A stretch of DNA of 64,000 nucleotides from UBA2705 sp963977105 (GCA_963977105.1 CAXBNI010000002.1:124001-188000); one strand, 5' to 3'. Shown: positions 43,134-53,418, numbered from the stretch's first letter. Made by a program: numbers and translations. Notes: generated from the sequence alone by a model not told the origin.

Positions 43134-43943
43134 TTAAGCCGCTTTCGCAGTTGCGCGTTCGCTTAATAAGCTTGTGAGGCGCTGCCACTGTGAACCTGAG
43201 AATAAATGTGCATAGATGAACGGCAACCAACCTTTATTGCGCCATTCCATGAATGTTTTATCATCAACTTCAGCTAGTTTCTTCTCATCAATAATACGGA
43301 AACCAGAGAAGCTGATTTTCTTATCATTACCAGTATTAATCTGTACAGAACGTTCAACAAGTACGCCAGCATCAGAAAGCGCTTTACTAAAGCCCTGTGT
43401 CTGAAGCGCCGCCGCGTGGTATGACTTACAAAACTCAAGTGCATTATTCGTCAATGCAGTGGGCGTACCTTTATCGTCAAACAAACGTTGCTCACTTTTC
43501 TCGTCCATAACAGCATCTGAATTATCAATGCACAGGCTGAACTTATCAGAATCAGGCATTTCAGAGAAGATAAATGGGTAACGACGGATGTATGCCGGAA
43601 CGTATGTCTGAGAAAGCCACTCACCTTTACCATTTACAAATAAGTTTTCGCCATCACGCAGGCCAAGAATAGCAACTGGCGTTGCATTCGCATCTGGGCT
43701 AAAAGCGATTGGGTAGAAATGACAAATCTGCGGCATCTCGATCATGTTTACTGGCACAGCATTAACTTCAGATGTAAATCCAAGGTCAAATTTCTTAAGC
43801 GACATTTTAACATGCGCTTTAGAATCTATTGGAACAGGTTTCTTATAGAATAATGGTAGACCTGTGTTTGCAGATTCTACTTTTTGATCATTCTTATTAG
43901 AATCAACCTTCTTGTCTTTCTTCTTACTTTTCTTGTCAGCCAT
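43134..43943 (-). CDS. SapC-family protein
   Basis: A 269-residue protein. The first 40 residues are a lysine/Asp-rich low-complexity head; then comes the SapC fold with VPVNMIEMPQICHFYPIAFSPD, PVAILGLRDGENLFVNGKGEWL, YVPAYIRRYPFIF and the C-terminal WLPFIYAHLFSGSQWQRL. SapC family proteins were described in Campylobacter with S-layer function and are common in alphaproteobacteria; activity unknown. The Lys-rich N-terminus is longer than usual. Confidence 0.85.
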   Translation of the reverse strand: MADKKSKKKDKKVDSNKNDQKVESANTGLPLFYKKPVPIDSKAHVKMSLKKFDLGFTSEVNAVPVNMIEMPQICHFYPIAFSPDANATPVAILGLRDGENLFVNGKGEWLSQTYVPAYIRRYPFIFSEMPDSDKFSLCIDNSDAVMDEKSEQRLFDDKGTPTALTNNALEFCKSYHAAALQTQGFSKALSDAGVLVERSVQINTGNDKKISFSGFRIIDEKKLAEVDDKTFMEWRNKGWLPFIYAHLFSGSQWQRLTSLLSERATAKAA

Positions 43944-44167
43944 AGCTCTTAAACCTCAATCATAAATTTAGCATTTAAAAAAATTCAACTCGAATGATAA
44001 TATATTCTGCCCTTTGTGCAAAGGGTAATCAGCAATTTTAATAAAAAAAACCTTTAACATTAAAAAAAGGCTTTATTTTGCTACCAAAAACGATATACCA
44101 CTATCCTATAAGTCGGCCTAAATACGTTTAGGACATCTAGAAAACCGAATAATTGAGGAATAAAACC

Positions 44168-45514
44168 ATGCGCGTAGCAATGATTGGCACAGGATATGTT
44201 GGGTTAGTTTCAGGAACTTGCTTTGCAGAATTTGGTATTAACGTCACATGCATTGATAACGACGAGGGTAAAATCAACAAACTCCTCAATGGTGAAATCC
44301 CCATTTTCGAACCTGGTTTGGATGTGTTGGTAAAACGCCAAACCGCCGCAGGACGTTTAAAATTCACCACAGACCTTAAAGAAGGCATTGCAGGCGCCAA
44401 AGCCATATTCATCGCTGTAGGCACACCCGCACGACGCGAAGATGGTCACGCAGACTTATCATATGTTTATCAAGCTGCCAAAGAAGTTGCGCCACTGCTT
44501 AACGATTACACAGTGATCGTCACCAAATCAACCGTGCCTGTCGGCACAGCGCGCGAAGTTGAACGCATCATTCGGGAAGAAAACCCAGCCGCAGAATTTG
44601 ATGTCGCATCCAACCCAGAATTTCTACGCGAAGGCGCCGCTATCGAGGACTTTATGCGCCCGGACCGCGTTGTCATCGGCACAGATTCAGAACGCGCGCA
44701 AGACGTTATGCGTCAAGTGTATCGCCCATTATATATTAATGAAACGCCTATCGTTATGGTCGCCCCAGAAACATCCGAACTGATTAAATACGCATCAAAC
44801 GCCTTTCTGGCGACAAAAATTACCTTTATTAATGAAATTGCGAATTTATGTGAGAAAACTGGTGCAAACGTACAGCAAGTATCCAAAGCAATGGGCCTTG
44901 ATGGCCGCATTGGTGGCAAGTTCCTTCATGCTGGCCCCGGCTATGGTGGGTCATGTTTCCCTAAGGACACTTTAGCCCTTGCCCAAATCGGCATAAAACA
45001 CAACGCCCCACAAACCATCGTTGAACAAGTCATTACGGCGAATAAAAACCGCCAAGAAGACATGGCAAAACGTATCATCGCCGCATTTGATGGTGACGTT
45101 AAAGGCAAAACAATTGGTATCTTAGGCGTATCGTTCAAACCAAATACCGATGACGTGCGCGACGCCCCATCCTTAGTTGTTGTCCCGCTTTTACAGAAAG
45201 CAGGCGCAACCGTAAAGGCATATGACCCCGAAGCACGCGAACAGGCCGAAAAGCACTTCCAAAATGTGGCTTGGCAAAACAACGCTTATGACGTTGCTGA
45301 TGGCGCAGATGCATTAGTAATTCTGACTGAGTGGAATGAGTTCCGCGCTTTGTCACTACAAGAAATAAAAGAAAAAATGAACCAGCCTCTTTTATTAGAC
45401 TTCAGAAATATATATACTGACGCTGAAGTCAAAGCAAAAGGCTTCCGTTATATTTCAATTGGCCGCCAAGAAATCAGACCAGATGAATGCGCCGTGCTAA
45501 AAGCAGCCGTCTAG
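44168..45514 (+). CDS. udg: UDP-glucose 6-dehydrogenase
   Basis: Oxidises UDP-glucose to UDP-glucuronate with NAD, for capsule or LPS precursors. N-terminal NAD motif MIGTGYVGLVSG, catalytic GPGYGGSCFPKDTLAL, SFKPNTDDVRDAPSL and the C-terminal nucleotide-binding segment ILTEWNEFRAL. The frame opens at a TTG (44153), but the ATG at 44168 has GAGGA nine bases upstream and gives the family start RVAMIGTGYVGL, 448 residues. It precedes the Tad locus but is not part of it. Confidence 0.95.
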   Translation: MRVAMIGTGYVGLVSGTCFAEFGINVTCIDNDEGKINKLLNGEIPIFEPGLDVLVKRQTAAGRLKFTTDLKEGIAGAKAIFIAVGTPARREDGHADLSYVYQAAKEVAPLLNDYTVIVTKSTVPVGTAREVERIIREENPAAEFDVASNPEFLREGAAIEDFMRPDRVVIGTDSERAQDVMRQVYRPLYINETPIVMVAPETSELIKYASNAFLATKITFINEIANLCEKTGANVQQVSKAMGLDGRIGGKFLHAGPGYGGSCFPKDTLALAQIGIKHNAPQTIVEQVITANKNRQEDMAKRIIAAFDGDVKGKTIGILGVSFKPNTDDVRDAPSLVVVPLLQKAGATVKAYDPEAREQAEKHFQNVAWQNNAYDVADGADALVILTEWNEFRALSLQEIKEKMNQPLLLDFRNIYTDAEVKAKGFRYISIGRQEIRPDECAVLKAAV

Positions 45515-45574
45515 CGCTACAGAGGCACAAAAAACGCAACCCCCGAACCATGTAATGAGAAAAGGAATGGACAT

Positions 45575-46129
45575 ATGCTTGTTTTTATACTGACAATATT
45601 CCCTATTATTGCATCACTCATCATTGGTCTACTCTGCGCCTATTCTGATTTTAACCGCTTAAAAATACCGAACCAATATTTGCTTATTGTTATCGGACTT
45701 TTTGTCTTTATGCAGATTGCCGCGTTTATCTTCCCTGATGCCCGCGACGTCCTCCCATCCCTGTTCTCTGCGTTAATTGCCGCTGCCATTTTATTTGTAC
45801 TCTCTGCCATTTTATTTGCCCTGCACCTCATGGGCGCCGGGGATTCAAAAATGATGACCGTCTTCGGCCTGTTTATGGGCGTAGCCAACATCGGCCCTTT
45901 TTTGTTTTACATGGCAACATCTGGTGCGATCCTCGGCATTGCCACGCTACTACTGGGCAAATATAAGCCTATAAATAAGCCAAAAGAAGGCAGCTGGATA
46001 TTTTTCGCGCAAAGCGGCGACAAGACAAAAGTACCTTACGGCATTGCAATTCTTACAGGCACTGTTTTTTCTTATGCCGCTGCGGGCTTTTTTGACCCAC
46101 AAACATATTTATCTCTATTCCCTAGATAA
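45575..46129 (+). CDS. cpaA: Prepilin peptidase CpaA (TadV type, A24)
   Basis: A 184-residue membrane aspartyl peptidase that cleaves Flp and TadE-type leader peptides. Six hydrophobic segments; catalytic aspartates in CAYSDFNRLKIPN and the GAGDSK motif (GxGDxK family signature). It lacks the N-methyltransferase domain, as expected for CpaA/TadV. AAAGGA is nine bases upstream of the start. First gene of the core Tad locus. Confidence 0.92.
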   Translation: MLVFILTIFPIIASLIIGLLCAYSDFNRLKIPNQYLLIVIGLFVFMQIAAFIFPDARDVLPSLFSALIAAAILFVLSAILFALHLMGAGDSKMMTVFGLFMGVANIGPFLFYMATSGAILGIATLLLGKYKPINKPKEGSWIFFAQSGDKTKVPYGIAILTGTVFSYAAAGFFDPQTYLSLFPR

Positions 46130-46221
46130 TCCACAGGAAATAGTGTAACATATAAAAAGATGCGTGTTCTGCGCAGCTTACCTTGAATTTTTCTTACGCA
46201 CTCTTAACGGAGCCAATCCTA

Positions 46222-47088
46222 ATGAATAGAAATGTGCTTATTGTACTAGCCGGCAGCCTTTTGACCGCGATTATCGTTGGGTTAATTGCGCAATCCGCGT
46301 TAAAAAACGACCCCGCCCCTGCGGTGGTTTCGTCCGTAGAGATGACTGAAATCATTGTCGCATCCAAGCAGATCAGGGCCGGAAAAAAGCTTGAAAAAGC
46401 CGATTTAAAATGGGAAAAATGGCCTTCTGATGCCACTTTCTCAGGCGCGATTATCAAAGGCGAAGACGAGAACCCTGTAGATGACATTATTGGCAAGCGC
46501 GTAAAGCGTGGCTTTGATGTTGACGAGCCTTTCCTAAAGTCAGCCGTTGTCCGTACCGAGAGCAAAAACGTCCTGACCGCTAAACTGAAAAGTGGCATGC
46601 GTGCGATGGCGATTGATGTTTCTGCTGAATCTATGGTCGGTGGCTTTCTTATTCCTGGTGACTTCGTTGACATCATCATGACCTATAAGGTCAAAGTTGA
46701 TGCGGACTCAAACCAAGACGTTAAAAATACAGTTAAGTCCCTTGCCTCTGAAACAATTCTACAGAACGTTCGCGTTCTGGCCGTTGATCAACTGGCCGAA
46801 GCCGCCAGTGATGACAAAGGTAAAGTCGGACGGACGATCACGTTAGAGGTTGATGCAAGACAGCAGCAGTCTTTAGCTCTTGCAGGGACACTTGGTGACC
46901 TACACCTATCTTTGCGCGCAGCAGGTGATGAAACCATTATAGACCCTAGCGACCAATCAACGACTGATATGACTATCGGTCAGACGCTAAATAAAGTAAC
47001 AGAAATGCAAAAAACAAAACGTAAGAAAAGCGACGCTATACGCATATACAGCAATAGCGGCGTCGTTGATCGTGATGTTTACGAATAA
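46222..47088 (+). CDS. cpaB: Tad pilus assembly protein CpaB
   Basis: A 288-residue periplasmic/inner-membrane CpaB/RcpC protein. One N-terminal helix (LIVLAGSLLTAIIVGLI), then a SAF domain with IIVASKQIRAGKKLEKADLKW and the RcpC-like VPGDFVDIIMTY region, and a C-terminal domain with ITLEVDARQQQSLALAGTLGDLHL. The ATG at 46222 with GGAG nine bases upstream is preferred over the TTG at 46183. It is thought to work with the secretin CpaC. Confidence 0.92.
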   Translation: MNRNVLIVLAGSLLTAIIVGLIAQSALKNDPAPAVVSSVEMTEIIVASKQIRAGKKLEKADLKWEKWPSDATFSGAIIKGEDENPVDDIIGKRVKRGFDVDEPFLKSAVVRTESKNVLTAKLKSGMRAMAIDVSAESMVGGFLIPGDFVDIIMTYKVKVDADSNQDVKNTVKSLASETILQNVRVLAVDQLAEAASDDKGKVGRTITLEVDARQQQSLALAGTLGDLHLSLRAAGDETIIDPSDQSTTDMTIGQTLNKVTEMQKTKRKKSDAIRIYSNSGVVDRDVYE

Positions 47089-47208
47089 AGAACGCCTATT
47101 CTAATTTGCCGCTATCGCGGTAAACATAAACAAAAACATTTAATCAAACTTTGTTTCTTTAAACGATAAAAACAAAGCTTTAGAATATTAAAAAGACGGA
47201 GTTTCGTT

Positions 47209-48702
47209 ATGAACGATACACAAGACAGGAAATTCCTCCATAAGCGCGTCATCGCAACATTTGCAATGACCGCAATTGCATTGTTTTCGCTTCCTGCACT
47301 TCACGCACAGGCCGCGAAGAGTACCATTTTGCATGAGGAAGTCACTGTCAAGAAAGACCCCACCATCGATATCGCCCTTGGCAAAGGCGAAGTCATTCAC
47401 GTTGACGGCAATGTTGCCGACATACGCGTCGGTAGCGGCACCACGGCAAGCGTAAGCGTATTGCAATCAAATTCATTATATATACTAGGGCGCAATATTG
47501 GCGATACAAACGTGATCGCGCTTGATGCCGAAGGCAATGTTATTCAACGCATTAATATTCACGTTCATTACAATACAGAAAAAATTGAAGAGGCTATCTA
47601 TAGCTTCTTCCCAGAAGAAACTGATGTAAAGGTAAAATCTATCGGTCCGCGCTTTGTGATTACAGGACGCGTTCCTAACCCAAGCATTGCACAAAAAATT
47701 GAAGATATCGTCACGGCACACGCCGTGGACGTACGTGACAAACAAGGCACGCCAGATGAAACGATCGTCAATATGATGACAATCGTCGGTGAGCAACAAG
47801 TCATGCTCAACGTAAAAATCGTTGAAGTGAACCGCACCGTCCTCAAAGAGCTCGGCGTTGAAACCAGCGTTAACGGCGTAAATCGCGCAGGTGCGCAGAC
47901 CTTTAATGTCTTGCCACCAAACAGCATTGATGGTGATGGTTATATTCAGAATCTAATTAATAGCGCTACAGGCCTAACCGAAGACCCCTTTACCCGCGCT
48001 GCCTTTGCGCTTAATCCTGGTATTACTGGCGTTGGTCTTATTGAGTTCGCTCTTAATGCATTAGAGCGCAACGGCCTGTCTAACACGCTAGCAGAACCAA
48101 ACCTTACCGCGATTTCAGGTGAACAAGCAGGCTTCCTTGCAGGCGGTGAGTTCCCCGTTCCAACTGGACGCGATAGAAATGGCAATATCACAATTGAATA
48201 CCGCGCCTTTGGTGTTTCACTAAACTTTATACCAAGCGTCGTTACAGAAGACCGCATAAGCTTGCAACTGGATACCGAGGTCTCTTCACTCGACTTTAAT
48301 CAAGGCATAACAATCGCCGAAGTCAGTGTCCCCGGCCTTGATGTGCGCCGCGCGTCAACAACAATTGAAATGGCCTCAGGCTCAAGCCTCATGATCGCTG
48401 GGTTAATGCGATCTGAAGCGATTAAAAACCTGTCTGGTATTCCGGGCATTAAAGACACACCTGTCCTTGGTGACCTTATTTCCTCGTCAAGTTTTGAGCG
48501 TCAAGAAACAGAATTATTAGTTATTGTGACCCCTGTCCTCGTCCAGCCTTATGCTGACCGCGATAAAGTCGTCACAAAAAAAGTAGAACCAGAATCACAC
48601 CAACTGGCGATGACTTTCGCACGTAACATTCGTCGTGTTTATGGTGCAAAAGCACCTGAAATGAACGAAGAGAGCGACCAGTTCGGCTATATAATAGATT
48701 AA
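47209..48702 (+). CDS. cpaC: Outer membrane secretin CpaC (RcpA)
   Basis: A 497-residue secretin forming the outer membrane pore for the Flp pilus. Signal peptide ending ALHAQA, N-terminal pilotin-like/BON-containing domain (ILHEEVTVKKDPTIDIALGK, FVITGRVPNPSIAQKIEDI), then the secretin domain (VMLNVKIVEVNRTVLKELGV, NTLAEPNLTAISGEQAGFLAGGEFPVP, LLVIVTPVLVQPY). AGACGGAG precedes the ATG. Standard order cpaB-cpaC-cpaD. Confidence 0.94.
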   Translation: MNDTQDRKFLHKRVIATFAMTAIALFSLPALHAQAAKSTILHEEVTVKKDPTIDIALGKGEVIHVDGNVADIRVGSGTTASVSVLQSNSLYILGRNIGDTNVIALDAEGNVIQRINIHVHYNTEKIEEAIYSFFPEETDVKVKSIGPRFVITGRVPNPSIAQKIEDIVTAHAVDVRDKQGTPDETIVNMMTIVGEQQVMLNVKIVEVNRTVLKELGVETSVNGVNRAGAQTFNVLPPNSIDGDGYIQNLINSATGLTEDPFTRAAFALNPGITGVGLIEFALNALERNGLSNTLAEPNLTAISGEQAGFLAGGEFPVPTGRDRNGNITIEYRAFGVSLNFIPSVVTEDRISLQLDTEVSSLDFNQGITIAEVSVPGLDVRRASTTIEMASGSSLMIAGLMRSEAIKNLSGIPGIKDTPVLGDLISSSSFERQETELLVIVTPVLVQPYADRDKVVTKKVEPESHQLAMTFARNIRRVYGAKAPEMNEESDQFGYIID

Positions 48703-48719
48703 GCGTGGAGCGATAAACG

Positions 48720-49382
48720 ATGACTTTGAAACCAACCCTTATCATACCATTCGCAGTTTTATGTCTTAGCGGCTGTTCTGATAACTATTTCACGCCAACA
48801 AGCATAACAGACAAGAAAATAGAAATAGTCGAAACAGGTTATGAGCGCACAATAGACGTTGCTGCAATCAATGACGGCGAACTTTCTGCCATTGCACGTG
48901 ATTATAAGCGTTATGGCAGTAACGGCTTAAACCTAACAATAAGCTACGACCCAAGCACAGCAGGAAGCTTTAGTGCCTCAGATGCAATGAAAAAAGGCTC
49001 CGAGCTTGCGAATGTTATGCGCAGAGACCACTATGTCAACGCGGTAAATGTTGCCATTCTTCCTTTGAGAAACACCCCGCCACGCCTGTTTATAGACTAC
49101 ACAAAAACACAGGCACAGAAACCGGCAGGCTGCGGCGTTGCTCCTGGGCTTGATAATCAAGGCACAGCCACCGAAGATAGAATTGAAGATTACGAAATTG
49201 GCTGCAGCGTCAAAACACTCATAGCCAAGCAAGTTTATCGTCCTAGTGACCTTGCAGGTACAGGCGCATCAACGAGTGATTACAACTCCCGCCGTGGCAT
49301 ACGCAACCTACAAGGCACTGGATATTATGACGGTGCACCGAATGCACCAATTGAGGGCGGCCAAACCGCAACGGATGATTAA
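48720..49382 (+). CDS. cpaD: Tad pilus lipoprotein CpaD
   Basis: A 220-residue CpaD-type lipoprotein; lipobox LSGC (C19), then a CpaD fold with LSAIARDYKRYGSNGLNLTISYDPSTAG, and two further cysteine pairs around GCGVAPGLDN and YEIGCSVKT. It supports secretin localisation in Tad systems. Seventeen bases separate it from cpaC. The Gly/Pro-rich C-terminal tail is typical. Confidence 0.9.
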   Translation: MTLKPTLIIPFAVLCLSGCSDNYFTPTSITDKKIEIVETGYERTIDVAAINDGELSAIARDYKRYGSNGLNLTISYDPSTAGSFSASDAMKKGSELANVMRRDHYVNAVNVAILPLRNTPPRLFIDYTKTQAQKPAGCGVAPGLDNQGTATEDRIEDYEIGCSVKTLIAKQVYRPSDLAGTGASTSDYNSRRGIRNLQGTGYYDGAPNAPIEGGQTATDD

Positions 49383-49487
49383 CGCTATATAATCGTGTAA
49401 AATGACAGCGTAAAGCTGCGCTGTTAACGATCCATTTAGACCTTACCCACTACAATAACAAACAAAGAATATCAGTAGATAAAAATT

Positions 49488-50741
49488 ATGGGCGACCAAA
49501 AACAGACATCACATGTAAACACATTGCTTCCCAAAGGGGAGGTACATTTTCATGCCATAGACAGTTCTGTTGAATCTGCTGTAAACGCCTTAAAAAATGA
49601 TTGGCGCTTTAAGCGCGTGTCCATCATTCATGAAAAAAACCTGCTTGATAGCGCGATAGAATATTACGCCGAGTATGAAGCCCCAAACTTGCTGGTCGTT
49701 GAAACAGACAGCATTGATGACGGTTTTATGGAGAAGCTCGACAAGCTTGCAACAAACCTAGATGAAGGCACCGCCGCGATACTTATCGGGCCTGACAATG
49801 ACGTCTATATATACCGTAAGCTTATCGCGATGGGCGTTAGCGATTACCTTGTCCGCCCTATTGATCACAGTGTCCTATCTGATGTTATTGCCAACACCTT
49901 GATTGAGAAAATGGGCGTGTCCAACAGCAAGCTTATTGCTGTTACAGGGACAAAAGGTGGCAGCGGCGTATCAACGATCGCGCAAGCCCTCGCTTTTGCA
50001 CTATCCAACAAAGAGCAACAAAAGACTCTTTTAATGGATGCTGCGGGCGGTTGGTCATACTTAAGCGTCGCAATGGGACAAGAACCCTCATCCACATTAA
50101 CGGAGGCCGTTCGTGTTGCCGCCGCAAATAATGATGAAGACCTCAACCGTATCCAAGTCAAGTTAGATGAAAACCTTACTTTACTCGCCTGCGGTGGTGA
50201 CGGCCTATTTGATGACCCCGTATCCGCAGCGGATTACGAGATATTAATAAACAAACTTATGGTCCACCACCCCTTTGTCGTCGTCGACCTATCCGCAGCG
50301 CCGGCGCATCTCGCACGTACAGTTATTCAACGAGCGAATAAAACATTTGTTGTTTCAGCGCCAAGCCTGCCATCATTAAGGGCTGCGCGGACAATATTAA
50401 AAGAAATTGATGATTTGCGCGGTAGCGATAATAAAGGTGATGTCAAATTCATCCTCAATGCGCACGGCTTAGACAAGGCTAATGAAGTTAATGCGCATGA
50501 TATTGAAACCGCATTGGAAACAAAAATTGACCTTTCCATCGCTTATGACCCAAAAACATTCAAGGCCGCGGAAAGCCAAGGAAAAACAATAAAAGCAGCA
50601 AAAGGCGCCGAGAAGTTAATCGCGTCATTGGCGCTGTTCTTAAAAGACATAGTTGGCAATGATACCAAGTCTACGACAGATAACGCGAGATCTGAGGGAT
50701 CAATTGTTGGTGGGTTACTGAGTAAGATTAAGGGAAATTAA
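49488..50741 (+). CDS. cpaE: Tad pilus ATPase-like protein CpaE (MinD/ParA-type)
   Basis: A 417-residue CpaE. N-terminal receiver-like domain (SVESAVNALKND..., LVVETDS, YLVRPIDH) lacking a clear phosphorylation site, followed by a ParA/MinD-like P-loop with the deviant motif TGTKGGSGVSTIAQALAF and Walker B FVVVDLSAAPA. In Caulobacter CpaE localises the Tad machinery to the pole. 105 bases upstream is a near-match to a CtrA box (see noticed). Confidence 0.92.
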   Translation: MGDQKQTSHVNTLLPKGEVHFHAIDSSVESAVNALKNDWRFKRVSIIHEKNLLDSAIEYYAEYEAPNLLVVETDSIDDGFMEKLDKLATNLDEGTAAILIGPDNDVYIYRKLIAMGVSDYLVRPIDHSVLSDVIANTLIEKMGVSNSKLIAVTGTKGGSGVSTIAQALAFALSNKEQQKTLLMDAAGGWSYLSVAMGQEPSSTLTEAVRVAAANNDEDLNRIQVKLDENLTLLACGGDGLFDDPVSAADYEILINKLMVHHPFVVVDLSAAPAHLARTVIQRANKTFVVSAPSLPSLRAARTILKEIDDLRGSDNKGDVKFILNAHGLDKANEVNAHDIETALETKIDLSIAYDPKTFKAAESQGKTIKAAKGAEKLIASLALFLKDIVGNDTKSTTDNARSEGSIVGGLLSKIKGN

Positions 50742-50743
50742 TC

Positions 50744-52405
50744 ATGTTCGGAAAAAAATCAGAAGATAGCGCAGACCAAGCAAGGCCTAAAAAGAAAGCT
50801 GCGTCAAAGGAGAACGCTGACCCTGCAGATGTGCTAAATACGCAGGCGGATGAAATAGCGCCTGAGCCCGCAGCACAACAAACAGACGCCGCGCCAAAAC
50901 CAAAGAAAAAAAAGAAAGCGCCACAGACACAGGATGATGCATCACAAGAAGGTAGCGTAGCGGCCGAAAGCGTTGATATAGCGCCCCCCGCAGCAGCAGC
51001 TGCCACAGCCCCGGCAACCGACGACGAACAGCAAAAGAAAAAATCTAAAGACTTTAACGATGACACCCTCGTTGTTGAGGAAGACGGCATAGCCGGTGAA
51101 GACAGCGTTGACGGCCAAAGTGCATCTATGAGCTCCTTGCGTATTAAAAGAGCCCATAACCGTATATGGAGTGATTTACGCGACGGCATAGACCTCAAAG
51201 CACTCGCACGTATGGATAGTAAAGCCGCGCGTGATGAGATTTTCACCGCCGTCGAAGAAATTGCGCGCTTCCGTAACCTCGACCTGACGCAGTCAGAGCT
51301 AAAACAGATTGCCCGCGAATGCGCAGACGATATGCTTGGCTTTGGCCCATTAGAGCCATTACTTGAGATGGAAGGTATTGCCGATATTATGATTAACGGC
51401 CCCGATACCACGTTTATCGAATTAAACGGCAAAATACAAAAAGCCGACATTGCGTTTCGTGATAACGCGCATCTTGTTACAATCTGTCAGCGTATTGTTG
51501 GCGCAATTGGTCGCCGCGTTGATGAATCTTCACCGATATGTGATGCGCGACTGCCCGATGGCTCACGTGTTAACGTCATTATACCGCCGCTCGCGGTTGA
51601 TGGTGCATGCATGACGATCCGTAAATTTGCCAAAGAGAAACTAACGCTTGAAAAACTTATGGGCTTTGGCTCACTAACCCCAAGCTGCGCCAAACTTATT
51701 ATGGCGATTGGTCGCTGCCGCGTAAATGTTCTGGTTTCCGGCGGTACAGGCTCTGGTAAAACAACCATGCTCAACTGCCTGACACGTTATATTGAACAAG
51801 GCGAGCGTATTATTACCTGCGAAGATGCCTGTGAATTGCAACTCCAGCAAGAGCATGTTGTCCGCCTAGAAACCCGCCCACCGAACTTAGAAGGCGTTGG
51901 TGAAGTGACCATGCGTGACTTGGTTAAAAACTGCCTGCGTATGCGTCCAGAACGTATTATCGTTGGTGAGGTCCGTGGGCCAGAGGCCTTTGACTTATTA
52001 CAAGCGATGAATACAGGTCATGATGGTTCAATGGGTACAGTTCACGCCAACAACCCGCGTGAAGCTATATCACGTATGGAAAATATGATCGCAATGGGCG
52101 GCTTTAACATCCCGATTGTTGCCATCCGTGAACAAATTGCTTCTGCCGTAAGCGTCATCATTCAAGTGCAGCGCCTACGCGATGGTTCGCGTAAAGTTAC
52201 ACATGTTAGTGAGCTTACTGGCATGGAAGGCGAAGTCGTAACCCTGCAAGATCTTTTCGTCCTTGATTATCAAGGTGAGACAGAGGATGGCAACCTTATC
52301 ACGACACAGAAATCAACAGGCCTGCGTCCAAAATTCTATGACAAGGCACGCCAATTCGGCGTTGAGCAACTTGTCCTTGATGCCATGGAAGAGGCTTACG
52401 GATGA
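50744..52405 (+). CDS. cpaF: Tad secretion ATPase CpaF (TadA)
   Basis: A 553-residue hexameric secretion ATPase that powers Flp pilus assembly. A long N-terminal low-complexity Lys/Glu/Ala region (residues 1-120) is followed by the type II/IV ATPase core: SGGTGSGKTTMLN (Walker A), the Asp box ICEDACELQLQQ, MRPERIIVGEVRGPEAFDLL and the His-box NTGHDGSMGTVHANN. The low-complexity leader is unusually long. It overlaps tadB by four bases and follows cpaE by two. Confidence 0.95.
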   Translation: MFGKKSEDSADQARPKKKAASKENADPADVLNTQADEIAPEPAAQQTDAAPKPKKKKKAPQTQDDASQEGSVAAESVDIAPPAAAAATAPATDDEQQKKKSKDFNDDTLVVEEDGIAGEDSVDGQSASMSSLRIKRAHNRIWSDLRDGIDLKALARMDSKAARDEIFTAVEEIARFRNLDLTQSELKQIARECADDMLGFGPLEPLLEMEGIADIMINGPDTTFIELNGKIQKADIAFRDNAHLVTICQRIVGAIGRRVDESSPICDARLPDGSRVNVIIPPLAVDGACMTIRKFAKEKLTLEKLMGFGSLTPSCAKLIMAIGRCRVNVLVSGGTGSGKTTMLNCLTRYIEQGERIITCEDACELQLQQEHVVRLETRPPNLEGVGEVTMRDLVKNCLRMRPERIIVGEVRGPEAFDLLQAMNTGHDGSMGTVHANNPREAISRMENMIAMGGFNIPIVAIREQIASAVSVIIQVQRLRDGSRKVTHVSELTGMEGEVVTLQDLFVLDYQGETEDGNLITTQKSTGLRPKFYDKARQFGVEQLVLDAMEEAYG

Positions 52406-53388
52406 AAATTGTCCTTATTATTATACTCAGCACCGCCATCGCAGCCGTTGGTATTACAATATCACTCATGCTATCTCAGCGTCAGGCAGCACGTGACCGC
52501 GCCCTCTCTATCATATCCGGCAGCTCGGCAGAATCCCGCGCAAAAGGCCATGATAAAAACGACCAAAACAAACGCCGCGCCGCGATTGCCAAAAAGCTTA
52601 AAGATGTCGAAGATGGTGATGACAAAGACAAAAAAGAAAAAGGCAAAAGCAGCATACGCGAACAAATTCAGCAAGCTGGTTTTGATTTTAGCGTCACGCA
52701 ATATTATCTCATGTCTGCAGTTAGTGCTGTCGTTTTTGTCGGCGGAGCATTTTATCTCGGCCTCCCCAAACTCGTCGTTGCCCTAATGGTTATTATTGGC
52801 TTCTTTGGTTTCCCCAAGCTGGTTTTATTAATACTCACAAAACGCCGCCAAAAGAAATTCCTAGAGAATTTTGCTGATGCACTGGAAGCCATGATGCGCT
52901 TATTAAAAGCCGGCATGCCGATGAATGAGGCGATTAAAATGTGCGCCAAAGAATTTGAAGGGCCTATCGGCGAAGAAATGTCGCGTATATACGAGCTCCA
53001 GAAAATTGGTACGCCGCTTGGCGAGGCCGCAATGATTGTCGCTCAGCGTATGCCTATCCCTGAAATGCGCATGTTTGCTACCGGGCTAACCATACAGCAG
53101 CAAACAGGTTCCTCCCTATCTGAAATCTTAACCAACCTAGCTAAAGTTATCCGCGCACGCTTCCAACTTAAGCGAAAAGTAAAATCGCTTTCCGCCGAGG
53201 CCAAGTCATCAGCAGCGATTATTGCCTGTATGCCCCCGTTAGTTGGCGCCGGCCTGAATGCATTTAACCCCGGCTATATTGATATAATTTTTGACACCAA
53301 GTCAGGCATGTTTGGCCTTACTTGCTTTTCCAGCTGGATGATGCTCGGTATGGTCATCATGTGGAAAATGAGTAATTTTAAAGTTTAG
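52402..53388 (+). CDS. tadB: Tad inner membrane platform protein TadB
   Basis: A 328-residue T2SF-domain (GspF-like) membrane protein. Helices near residues 4-22, 100-145 and 280-325; the T2SF core with NFADALEAMMRLLKAGMPMNEAI and FATGLTIQQQTGSSLSEIL. A long charged segment (residues 35-80, rich in KDDKDKKEK) precedes it. TadB and TadC form the platform with CpaF. ATGA overlap with cpaF indicates coupling. Confidence 0.92.
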   Translation: MKIVLIIILSTAIAAVGITISLMLSQRQAARDRALSIISGSSAESRAKGHDKNDQNKRRAAIAKKLKDVEDGDDKDKKEKGKSSIREQIQQAGFDFSVTQYYLMSAVSAVVFVGGAFYLGLPKLVVALMVIIGFFGFPKLVLLILTKRRQKKFLENFADALEAMMRLLKAGMPMNEAIKMCAKEFEGPIGEEMSRIYELQKIGTPLGEAAMIVAQRMPIPEMRMFATGLTIQQQTGSSLSEILTNLAKVIRARFQLKRKVKSLSAEAKSSAAIIACMPPLVGAGLNAFNPGYIDIIFDTKSGMFGLTCFSSWMMLGMVIMWKMSNFKV

Positions 53389-53418
53389 TAACGCGTTAGA
53401 GAAGATAAGGAGACCATC

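Noticed and set aside
49424..49438. Second CtrA-like box upstream of cpaE (TTAA-N7-TTTA)
   Set aside because: One base off consensus and no matching -10 found; kept out of the feature list.
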